This document shows, piece after piece, positions 52,301 through 64,000 of a stretch of DNA of 64,000 nt. The DNA is taken from positions 953,207 through 1,017,206 of the forward strand of contig NW_002060956.1 in the NCBI RefSeq assembly GCF_000150275.1, given 5' to 3'. The DNA comes from Trichoplax adhaerens. Taxonomy: Eukaryota; Placozoa; Uniplacotomia; Trichoplacea; Trichoplacidae. The notes under the pieces were generated by a model. The model had not been told where the DNA came from. It saw only the letters and a list, made by a program, of their open reading frames with translations, and searched no databases. A program made the position numbers and the translations under genes. Each line of letters begins with the position of its first letter. Position 1 is the first letter of the stretch.

Positions 52301-55300
52301 TTGACTAGCGAATTCTGCCTCCTCTCGATCATTACATTTGTTTTATTAAAAAAAAATCGTTGTCAAGCCATTCTTTCATATCAACAATCAAATCTAAAGG
52401 CTCGAAAAACTGTATTTCAGACTGAAAACAAACAGTACTTCTTCAACAACACGCATTATTAATATAAGATGTGAGAGAATGGCCGTTATAGAATGATAAT
52501 GGTACATAATATTTTTGAATCAGTCAATAATTAAGATTATCCTTTTAGACTTTGAACCTGAAGACTGAAGTAATTTTAGACTGATGGTGTGACAGAAAGT
52601 AAATAGCCAGAATTAGACATGCGATGAAGATTGACTAATTTTACGTAGCAAGCACTCAAAGTCGATACATGGTAATGATCCCTCTAGTAGATCTTCAACT
52701 TATTCCGATCATTGATATTAAGATGGTGATTGATAAAAAAATTCAATGTCAATGTCTTTTAATAAAGAAAAGTAACTCAAGGAAATATAAGGATAATAAG
52801 GATTCGATGTGAAGCAATAATTATAATACAGTGGTACTGTGCCTGTAATATTTACATTATGCTATAAAAGGATTATAACGTATCTTAATCGCCAATAGTG
52901 AAAAATTACGAATCTAATAAGGCGCAGGAAACGAAAAATTGTCTATCAAGTTATATAAACTGTACATTATAGTATGCCAATATATCAGATAGGGATTTTA
53001 AGGTGTTATTTTAATCAAAGTTTAGATCTTATTTACCGGGGGTAACGCGATACGAGGCGTTAAAGTTAGCTTAGACACCATTATGCTAGCGTTATAATTT
53101 CATTTTTTTAAAATGATTAAATTTATAAGTTAGTACTTACTTGATTGTCTAATAATTATAATGGAATCCAAAATGTAGAATAAGTTTGATATGGATTGAT
53201 TATGAGTAATTCAATTGACTTCCGAATTGACGTCCGATGGTTATAATTACTTGAAAGTATTAAAGTTATTCGTCCGCTTTCTTCAATGATTTGGTTCAAG
53301 AAATTGTTCGTGATTTGATTTGAAAAGTACTTCGTAGGTCGTAATTTATCCTTGAGTTAATAATCAGAATAATATCGGCATAGCCGTTATTCAGTTATTA
53401 ACGTAATCTAGAGTATATCCGATCAAAGGTGATACTAATTAAGATTAACGATACAGCTCATATTATTTTATAGACAGAGTTATGACTTGTGATCATGATC
53501 GTTGATTTATTTGGCCGCAAATGATAAATAATACCAGCAATAGAGGATATACATAAGAATCGTGTTTGATCGAGAAATAAGAAGAGAATACACTGAAAGA
53601 AAAGCCAAATTTGTAGTGATATCCGCTGGAATTGTAAAGTCAGTTAGGGGTCGAACAAAAAAATAACGTCGTCAACTGGTACTATTTAGTGTGAGAGTGA
53701 TCAAAACAACAGCCTAATGCAGTTTCTAAAAGTAGACTAGATAATATAACACATGAGTCTAGCCGATAATGAGTTGATTATTGGTTTGGCAAGCGAACAA
53801 TAGCTGACTTCTCTTTAATATGATGTAAGAATATAATAAATATGTAACAATAGCGGGATGTTTGTCAGCATAACACTGCTGGGCAGAGAAAATAATTCAA
53901 TAGGCAATTAAATTGATGAATGTAGATGTTGACAACGATTACTGCATTGAAGTTTCAACAATTTAATCAATAAATAGATCACATTGTGTTGGTAATCAAT
54001 ATCGTAGAATAATAACTTATATATATACTTAGTCATTTTACTCCACGTTACCCCCCCTTTTCGTTGATTATCTTTATCGACTAGTGGGCGATAATTGATT
54101 TCATCAGTTCATTAAAAGCTGCTACTTCAATAATTAAGAAAGAGAAATACTTTTTGTTGTAATCTTCCAAATCTGAGAGGGTTGTTCAGGCAACTCAGTT
54201 AATTATAACATTCAACAGTGATAATAAATAAAGTCAGTACCATTAATATGTTGGAGGATATAAACTTTGCAGTTTTACTCAAGAATTGATATCATATATT
54301 CCTAGATTAAAAATAGATTATCTGCTATGCACTGAAATTATTAATTGCCTTTCGAATGTCAATGATAAAAGACTTTGTGCTATCATGAAATCATGCGCCC
54401 TATGACGTCTACTAGGTTCAGAAATCGACATGTTTTATCCTGCAATATAGAAATTTATTTTTTGTGATAGGTCAAGCCTAAATCTAACCGTTTAAATTCT
54501 TATTTTATCGCCATAGATAACCTTTAATTAAATATAGTTATGGATTGTAGTTATAAGGATAATTTCTAGGTCACAGATTCTGTAGTTGTATTTCAGTTAC
54601 GAATGCAGGTAAATTACTATATTTCTTTCCAATGATACAAGCTAAAAACAGTTCATTATGATGTATGCGAAACTTGTGATAAGATTAATTGAGGCTACTT
54701 ATGATAGTCTACTATAAGCTAGATTTAGAAATTGCTTTAATAATACAAAGTACAATCATGATAAGACATCCCACTTAGGGTGATAATTCAATTTAAAAGT
54801 TTAATTCTTATACCAGCTCGTGAAGCCGGCTATTTTTCATCTAAACAATCATGATAGACGCACTTATAAATAGATATGTAATACTTTAGTATAAATAACT
54901 AACGGTATTTATTGTCTCTACTTTTATTCGTCAGATTGATAGGTACTAGTTTGACAATTATTATACTTTTTTGCGATAACTTTTACGATGACTTATTACT
55001 AGGTAGTAGGTCTTTAGCTATCTGTGATATATACCTATCACGAAATTCCAAATTTTAGAAAAATAAGGGCTTTATTGAATCTTATACAAAGATTAACTAC
55101 ACACAGCTCTACTCTAGCCGAATACTGCTGCTAAATACTTCTAGAACGAACTAACAGAATAATCTAAAGTTGCATGCTTTTATACTTTCCGTAGCATTCG
55201 CAGCTACAATCCGCGTGGCAACCTTTTACCTTATTTTACACATAGTTAAATTATTCTTAGTAAGACTATTCTACTGCGGACCATAATTAATCCAATATGG

Positions 55301-58300
55301 ATACGACTACAGTACTTACGTAGACATTATTCACACTAACCAAAGTACAATGAATTAACCATATCCTAATATATGATTTACAGTCCACAATCACAATACT
55401 AGTTACATTACACTATCATACTTCATGGCAATTGAGTAACTAAGGATTCAAACTGCATCGTAAACTGTAACATCATATCTAGTCCCTTCTCATGTAATTT
55501 ACCAGTAATGGAATATTACCTAAGCCGTTATTCGATCTTCAAACCTGACAGTACATTTATAATCTGAAGTGAATAGGTAATCTTTTTTCTTTTTGATATT
55601 ATATTCTATGTAACTTACTTTGCTATTAACTATTATAGATGCATGATTATGAAAAAATCGTGGAGTCAATTAAATATTGATACTTCATCATAGATTTTGA
55701 TAACAGTAGATGCGATTGATTTTTGAGTTTTCGATTATTAATGTAGCCTATTATTTTAATTTTATTCCGTCTTTGTGGACAAATATTTTGCCATATCTAT
55801 GACACCCTTATAATAATTGATTAAATCCATTTTTATCCAAGTTCAATCTTACGAACAGTAGTTTGGTAGATTTATTCGTCAGGGAATAATTATATATGGA
55901 AATATTGTCACATGCGTATAATGTGCGTAGTATGATTATTTTGTTGGAGATGCAGTGTGTCACTCTCAACCTGTAGATTGCAGCCTAATCCAAAACTTCC
56001 GTTACGCAGGAATTAAATCGTACGCGATGAAAGAAAGTCTTGTAGAATATAGATGAAGACTTAGGTTGAAACAACTCTTAATTAAATTCTGAAATTAGAT
56101 GAAGGCTTTTACAGTAGAGAGTAAATGAATTGAATTTATAGTAATAGTAAATTATAGGATTTAATGCAGGAAAATGCGTTAAAATTTCTCTTATCCTTTC
56201 AATATCGTCGATTAAAGTTTTAACGAATGATTAAAATTAGACCAGAGCCGCTGAGGACCTTCACCAAATATCTAATGGGAATAAATATTCTGCAGTCGAA
56301 TGGTCATATTTACTGCAAGTACGGTAAAGTCACGAAAATCATGGTTAATGATTAGAATCGATAAATAAATTCTAAGGCTATTTTTATCCATTATCATTAG
56401 CATGATAGTGAGAATTGGAGAAGGATAGTCTAGGTTTCGTTGTTATTTTAACGCGCACTATTTCAACAAATTATTTAATATTTCTCTATAAATTTCATAT
56501 AGAGTCGGGATAATAAAGTGTTTTGAATATAAAAGCGTAACGACTGGTAGAATAGTTATATTTGCAATCCGCATAAATTACTGTAATTGTAATCATACCA
56601 ACAATAATAAATTCAAGAAGTAATGATAATTACTGAATACATAAAGTCAGAATTAATTAGCACATGTTTAGTCATTTCATGTATATGTGACAGTGTTATA
56701 TACTGTATTAGAATAGAAATATCTATGTTAAGATAATTTTATTAGCCTAACCTTATTTAGCTAGCTTCTAATTTGGATATACTGTGTTTTAATATAGCAC
56801 TGGCTTTACGTGACAGTGACATATATACATATTCTGAAGTTGATAGTTATATTAGGGAATACGAATTATCTACTTACAGTTCGAATCATTGTGATTGTAA
56901 GTTACTTATGGTAGATTGTAAATTATCGTGGAAATGTTGCGTGATAGGTCATATCATAATCTGACTATTCTCTATTGGTTATCAGATGTCTATGTTCGTA
57001 ACTACTGTTATCTGCATTAGGGAGCAGTAGCTAAAATTAATGCCTAATTCTGTGAATGATTCTAAAGTAAATCGTACTAACTATGACTCATGAAGTATTG
57101 AGGAAGACTCAGAAACGCAATATATCGTGTAATAAAGTTAATTCTTAAACTTAGTGTTTAACGTAAAATACGAGGCGTCTAAGTCTTTATGTAGTCTGCT
57201 AGTAGAGCAAAAGTGTTCCTGATAGTGCAGATATCTTTCGTTGATACGTGGTTCAAGGAGTTGACTTATTGATCGTACATTACGTTATCTTGTCGCAAAG
57301 CTGTTTTGTGACAATGTATAAAACTTTAAGATAACCGCATTCCTAGCTCTTGGTTTAAGTTTCAATTTGATTAATCTATCGGCTGAGATGGAATTCCAAC
57401 ATCACGTAAAGAATGGCACTGATTATATCTTATAAGATTAAAGGTGCTAAAATATCAGTCTATAAATTTATCAAGATAAATTATAGTCCACTAAATTATA
57501 GCATAAATTTTACCTCCCTTTAGCACAGATTTTTTATTCAGTAAAGTAAAACTAAATTTATCCAGATGCAGTATCATTAGTGGAATAAAAGCTCAGATTT
57601 TTTATTTACAACTTTATGACATAGAAGCTGATATTGAAATCGGGTTATAATCTCGGACAACATGTGATAAGCAATGAATAAGTTATTCTTTAGTACTAGA
57701 TCACTTTTACGCATCATTACAATTTTAATTCAATAGACCGGCTAACATATCTAGGGAATGAAGGCATAGTTGTATATGTACCTTTAAGATGTAAACGTTG
57801 CAGGATAAACTTATAACTTCATTGAATGCATTATGGTACAAAATCTTTTGCGATAATTTAGTTCTAGCTATGATAGAAGAGCATTTCTTATTAGTGTTGC
57901 AGAGGTTAGATCATTATTACAAATCTATTTATATTATTCCATGAGCATACTAAAGGATAGAAATTTAAGAAGGATCATTTGATCTATATCATGAATTTAA
58001 ACCCTATTTTGATTGAATATTAATTCGCCTTTAGTTACACCAGAAGTAAATATAGCCAAGAATTTGTTGAATATGGATGAAATTAAGGCATGCTATTTTA
58101 TTTTCATCGGAATATTCTAAGAAACCGATCATAATTATATGAAATCGTAATCAATTTTAGGCTTAAGCCGGCTTGAAATAAGCCCATCGTGAGAGCTGAC
58201 TATAGTAAGGTGCAAATCGAAATAAGTGCCTACAATAGATTGTAAGTAGGACTCAGGGAAGCCGAGCAACTGCAAGGCATGTTATGACATAACATCAAGA

Positions 58301-61300
58301 TAAACTAACTAGGATAGCTTATCTGCCATACAAAACCAATTTAGAGAAGATAACATTAACTTGCCTACTTGGTTTTCTTTATAACCTTGTTCGATGAGAT
58401 TTAAATAAATATCTTTATAAAAAGAAATGGACTACGTTTGTATTAATCAGATGCTTTAAAGTCAGAATATTGTGAGGATACATTTAAATCAAAGAAACAA
58501 AATTAAGTATAGCAAATCAACGCAATCATAGTAAACAAATTACTCAATTAGAAAAGAGTTTGATTTACGGTGGATGGGACAACTTAAAACGATATGTAAT
58601 AAAGTGATAAAAAAGTTGATCAATATGGAGGATTTAATCCGGATGCAATAAATTACTAACGAATAACGTGATTTTTTCTTCCTAAAGCTGAGACCAGCAT
58701 AAATTCAATCTATGATATCATTTGCTTCAAGAGCTACAATACCGTATTTCAGAAATACTTGCAATACCATTTTTTTTAAATTTGCGATGAACAATGCTTA
58801 ATAATGTTAAATGAGGCGTTTTTAAGGCTTGAATGAAGTTTTCATGAAATCAGCATAAAGTAAATGGTACTGTAGCTTTGTAGCGGAGGTTTTTGAAAGG
58901 ATATACGTGTACGCAAGAATAGATATTTTTAGGAAATATAACTATGAGTGACGAAAAAATTTTCAGGTCGTAATCTTGAATAGTTTCAATGATTCTGATA
59001 TTTAAGGTAAGGATAAAGTAAGCTTAGTCACTTTCATACAATAAGAAGTGATGCTAGACAATATCTTACGAAAATTATGTAATCACAAAGAAACATGAAC
59101 TATATTCAGTTGACCTTTATTTTTTATCGATAATAAATAAATCCGATTAATTACATCCACGGTCTAATAAATCCTTCCTTCGCAAGTTATCATTTATATA
59201 TTGGCATATAGCGGGTGGAAACGTAAATATTAAGCAAGAGCTCTGCTAATTACTGCTTTAAGATATGTATTGATTATTTTCGTATTTCCCAAGTAGAATG
59301 ATTGCTCAGATTTATGGGATAAGTGCTACATGAAGTAGGGATCTAGTTATTATAAATTCTAAAGGGGGTTTACTCATACTGTATTTTGGTAAAGTCTGCT
59401 TGTTAGACGCACATATTTTAGCTATATTGTAGTGCCGTGAGTTTAGTACTTGAGTTAAATTCTTAATTAAGTATAGAATTACTGATACACACTACCGGTT
59501 GGTTGCTCGTGCCCCGGTAAAATATGGTAATTCAATGCCCGTGCTTAACGCGTGGAAGCTTGATAATGTTACTACTACTACTACTAAATAGGTCATGTGC
59601 TAGGATTTATAAGCATATGTAAAGAGTAGATCGAGAGTTCTTCTTGTTCATAGTTAGTTATAAATACAGTTACGATTGGCTTATATTGTAATTCATAAAC
59701 TTAACTCGGGTTTTAAATCCAGTTAGACTGATTTATTGTGGACCTTAAAAATCGACTTACTACATATACACATTGATAGTACACTATTTCATAAAGGCTA
59801 AGATCTCATCGCTATATATGTTTGGTCTAAAAGTTTAGTTACTATTGGGTTCTTTATGTTTTATAATCAAAAATATCAAAATAGGATATTGATTACGTAG
59901 TTGCAGTATATAGTCAAAATTTCAGGTCAATTTTGACGACGTAGTTTCAGTTTTACAAAATATAAAGCTATCCTATCTTACTTTATTTATCATTACAAAT
60001 ATGCAATAACCTATTTAATTCACGGAATTCTATTGATGATAGCAAAGTCTACAAACCAACTAGTCATAAGAAGGAATAATGGAAACAGTATGATTAGCGA
60101 ATAATAAAGGCAACATCATATGATAATCCTAATTTGGATTAAAATCAAGGTATACAGATCGTGATCTTTTGTGGAATAACTATTTGTATTCATTGACTTC
60201 GAAAATAGGAAAATGTATCCTGCTTAATAATGCTAACTTCTTATTAAATTATTATAAGAATAGGGTGAATTTTAATAATTTATCCTTATTAATATGACGA
60301 AATTAATGCTGTGAAAAATTTTAGATCGAAATATGCGTGGTAAGAACTTTGAATTTATCAGTATCTTTAATTTATTAATAAGTATTTGGCGCCATTCATT
60401 TTGCGTGAATATTAGATTAGTTTCGATTTCAATTAATATCTACCTATTCATTATTTCATTTATCGCATTCATTTTACATAAATTTGCACGATCTTTTGTG
60501 TTACTCTATAGTTATAGTATCTGTGCTATGCAGTAGGTATTATAAATACAATTATACCGAAGGTGGCTACGGAGCTAGCATAATATACTAATAAGCCGTA
60601 CGTTAAGGTAAAAGTCTGTCAAATGTTCTATTTGGTAGATCGTTCATAATGTTTCTCCTTAGATATATCCTCTGGTATGAAACTGAGCATTATTTGCCTT
60701 GATTTCAATAAATAAAGTGAAGCTTTGTTATATCAGCTTCAGCTGCTATATATTTTCGTATTTATGTATAAAATTAAAGTTCCGCTCGTAGGTTGTATGC
60801 TAATACGATGATTATAGAAATGAACTATCATCGTAATTGTAAAGAAATAAATGCTAAGCGAAAGGTATATCAATGTCATCTAAAAATTGGTGCGGATTTA
60901 CTTAGTGACATAGTTTTGTATAAAATCATTCTAAGTATATTTTTCCTTAAATTTTATTATTATAGAATCCATTGAATTTCCAAGAAACATTGACTTAATT
61001 GGGTCTTGAACAAAGCTTCTATAGGGTTACTGATAGATAAAACATAAGCAACATGTATAATACCACTTAAAAAAGAGTACGCATTTGCAACTATGAAGAT
61101 ACAAGGAAGGATTAAGAATAATAAATTTTAACTATATAGTAAGATAAATCTTTCAAATCGAATAATTATATCACCCTATCATAGAAATGATTTATGATAT
61201 TAAAGGAATATGGATGTTGAATAAGTGTCTGCGATCAATGATAATTGAATGGCCTCTGGAAATAGATTAGGATAACTTATGTAGTATATAGTACACAGTA

Positions 61301-63874
61301 TGAGATGTTTGCTCTGTTCTGATCTTTTTTCAATTGCTGTTACCACAGAAACCCAAAACATCATCATTCAAGTCTGTGATATAATAATGCCTTTTATTAA
61401 TTACCGTACTGTATTATAAAAAATAGCGGATACGGCCACTATAACAACTTCGAAACAGTTAGATGTACAGTTCTATATAAATATTATTAAACGCTAAAGT
61501 TACTTCAAAGTTGATTATAATTGTCGATGAAAGTAGTATTCGTAACAGATAATATTGCTCGATTAAGGTCTTAATAAGAAATTCAAAGTTCTGTTGAACA
61601 AGAGATCTTAGTAAATTATTTAAAGCTCTTTTATTGGGCATATTGAGTGCTGGAACAACGTTTTACGTTGGTAAACACCTTAAAAAATACTGAAAAATAA
61701 AGTATAATACAAATTACTCCTATAGAAATTTATATGGTAATTTATTTGATTAGCATAAAAATATTTTAAAGCTTCTCTTACTCGAGTTTGAAGCGATTTT
61801 TATTAGCTTAAATTTTAGACTCCTGCATGATAGTACTATGAAAGTGCACATAGCAATTATATTGAAGAAAGAATAAGGCATTAAATTTAAACTGTATTTA
61901 ATTGATTACTAGTATGATGATTTGTGGTGAATAAAAATTTCAAAGGATATAGTCAATTAAAATAGGCAAAGAGGAATTCTCCGTTGGGTAAGTATATTTT
62001 CCTATTATAACTCAAGATTCTATACGCTTCCTAAATACTGACTAAAATACCTACTAGACAGCTATCTTCCCTTAATCAACTAATTTATAACTAATTAATT
62101 ATAATAACTACACTACGAGCGCTACACGTAATCTTTTCTAAGATAGATAATTTGATTAAATGTGATTACATGTTGTTTGTTCTGCTCTTTCTACGAATTT
62201 AAAGGCGATCTAATGCCGGTAAAGGAACAAAACAATAACTGAAATGTTATGCACTATATACTAGGATTATAGAAAGCATAAAATTTTCATACGATACCCA
62301 CAGTGTGATTGTAAGTATTTAAATGCTATTAAATAGTAGACATGGGATATAAATCAGTAATTTCAATTTTCGCAGTTTTACCAATGTGTAAAATGTGAAT
62401 TTAACTTTACTTGTATTTATTATAATTCAAATATCCACGTAAATCTACGGCTATTAGGATTAAATGGCTAAGGCAAGTCGTTTCAGGATTAAGCAATGTA
62501 AGATGTCGTTGTGGACCATGATGCATAGGAACTACCTCTGAGTTAGAGATTAGTTTACTTGGATTACTTTCAAATTATAGCATAATCTCTGATTGTGTTA
62601 TATTTTACTGCTAGAAAAAACTTAAGGGAAGTGTTTGCTACGTTTACCGATTCTGATGGTAAATGTACAAATTATGACCCTAATTAATTTATCATGGCTC
62701 CAGCTGGGCACATCTTTAAAGGTATTTACAATGAAAATAAAATGATCGAGGTTTTTCTCTATTAAAACGGTTAAAAGGGAAGAAATCGTCAGTGTATGAC
62801 TGATGCTAAACATGTCATATGCCCGATTCAAAGTTAAGAAAAATTGGCATTTTTCTACAGATTATAAGAAATTGAGCTTCACTATATGTGAAAATGTAAT
62901 CTTATTGGCAATTTTTGACAGATTGCAGGCTAAGCAGAATTGATGAACAGATGTGAATAAAATGTTGATAGTGCAAAATTGATAGCACGGATGGAAATGA
63001 AGTGTGCACGTAAAATGGTCTTGTCCATAAAATTACTATATGCGCCTGTATACACAGTATATATGTGGTCCTCCATATTAATCCTACTAGTATAGTGGCT
63101 TAAGAGTACAGATTAGAAATATACTATTATAGGTGTCTCTGCTGATAGATAGACTTCATTTTGTATTTATTGTAGACAGTTTTGACAAGAATAATTGTCA
63201 AGTTTATCTTAGGCTTAAAATTGCCGCAATACTGTAGGTAAGTGCAGAATAAAAGAATTTTCAGGAGAAAATCTGCTACTTAAAATCAAATCACGTCAAC
63301 TTACCTTATAAAAATTGAAGATACCAAATGCGGTACGTGGTATATATAATCTAATTCGGCGAGAGGATGGGAAATTCTGAAAACTTATCCACACATTGAA
63401 GCGTAATTCGAATAATTAAATCATATTTTGTATCAGCGCTTCTTCGACTTTACTGAAAAATGTATATTGAAGGGCTTATAAGTTCAAGTATTTTTATATC
63501 CTATGTAAAGCTGTATATGCTGGGAAAGCAGACTAAAACAAAAAAAGCTTTATAATGATTTTGTGTTTATTATTCTTAATATTGACTATTCATGTTAAAG
63601 TCTCATGATAAAATAATAGCTAGTTCTTGTTATTGTTGTGAGATGTTGACTGCAAATTAAATCATCAGTCAATCTCTTTATTTGCCAAAATTTGAATATG
63701 ATACTGTTATTCTTATAATATAAGCTATTACAATACTCATTTGGTATTTGATATTAATGGAAAGGGAGTTTATAATCAATCAACAGATAAAAGAAAAATA
63801 ACCCTTTTTGTCATGTAATTAACTTATCGATAGTGTCCGCTTCATTATTCATAGCTATCATTGTACAATTAAAA
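43335..63874. other. ~20 kb region without recognisable genes
   Basis: I found no exon chain, RNA gene, transposon open frame or long repeat in this AT-rich stretch. The longest frames (60-76 codons, such as 43757-43987, 52247-52462 and 60333-60536) have random-looking translations. Small features: (ACT)5 at 59571-59585, a C7 run near 54050, and a weak similarity between 43771-43875 and 44398-44475. The promoter of receptor exon 1b should lie at the left end, and that of the truncated gene at the right end. By its size and the forkhead neighbour it could hold regulatory DNA, but the sequence alone does not show that. Confidence 0.4.
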
Positions 63875-64000
63875 ATGTCATCGGAGTCAGTTTTAGCTGA
63901 TAAATTTAAATCTTTGGCATGGATATATCCCATTCTAATTTTTTCTGGTATTGCGCTTATATTTACTCTAATTTACCAAACGTACACCTGCAGTATTTAT
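63875..64000 (+). CDS. N-terminal part of an unrecognised membrane-anchored protein, cut by window end
   Basis: An ATG at 63875, preceded by an A-rich context (TTAAAA), opens a frame of 42 codons that runs to the last base without a stop. It begins with ~15 polar/charged residues (MSSESVLADKFKS), followed by a hydrophobic stretch of ~20 residues (WIYPILIFSGIALIFTLIY) and then QTYTCSIY. This looks like a signal anchor or first transmembrane helix close to the N-terminus, as in type II membrane proteins. I do not recognise the family. Because the frame is short and incomplete, it could still be a chance frame. Confidence 0.45.
   Translation, partial: MSSESVLADKFKSLAWIYPILIFSGIALIFTLIYQTYTCSIY

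Noticed and set aside
59571-59585. (ACT)5 microsatellite, and a similar shorter run near 36746
   Set aside because: Very short simple repeats, expected by chance and slippage; no link to a gene.
1-64000. tRNA, rRNA, CRISPR and bacterial-type operon features
   Set aside because: No tRNA-like B-box with matching arms, no ribosomal sequence, no regularly spaced repeats and no ribosome-binding-site-led genes were seen; the gene structure is eukaryotic throughout.

Overview
This is an AT-rich metazoan nuclear sequence. Genes are split by short GT-AG introns, and the protein families are animal ones: EMSY, SRCR/MAM/EGF secreted protein, CFAP97-domain cilium protein, single-pass receptor guanylyl cyclase, and FoxG-type forkhead. 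Modest intron number, small introns and diverged but complete domains suggest an early-branching animal. A placozoan (Trichoplax/Hoilungia-like) is my best guess and a sponge is second; this is inference from style, not proof. Exon models below were built by hand from splice signals and codon phase, and every junction reported is phase-consistent.

Layout, left to right. (1) 296-8113 (+): an EMSY homologue of about 1,949 residues in 16 exons, with an N-terminal ENT domain, the conserved HP1-binding-like segment, a very long Ser/Thr/Asn/Asp-rich middle and, unexpectedly, a C-terminal bromodomain. (2) 9451-13199 (-): a secreted protein with four SRCR domains, one MAM domain and a terminal EGF-like domain, in which each SRCR is a single phase 1-1 exon. 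(3) 13200-16350: shared upstream region between divergent genes, containing a diverged direct repeat of about 200 bp. (4) 16351-20126 (+): a four-exon CFAP97D1-like gene with a long acidic and Ser/Lys-rich tail. (5) 22996-32520 (-): an 18-exon receptor guanylyl cyclase (ANF-receptor ectodomain, one TM, pseudokinase, dimerisation helix, cyclase). (6) 42635-43334 (-): a second, diverged copy of exon 1 of that receptor, with signal peptide and membrane-distal ligand-binding lobe. It has an intact frame and a consensus donor in the same phase, but no downstream exons of its own. (7) 41142-41879 (+): an intronless FoxG-type forkhead gene lying between the two receptor first exons on the opposite strand. 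(8) 43335-63874: about 20 kb with no recognisable gene. (9) 63875-64000 (+): start of a membrane-anchored protein cut by the window edge.

The two most interesting observations are the ENT-plus-bromodomain architecture of the EMSY homologue, and the pair of interchangeable first exons that could give one intracellular cyclase two different ligand-sensing heads.
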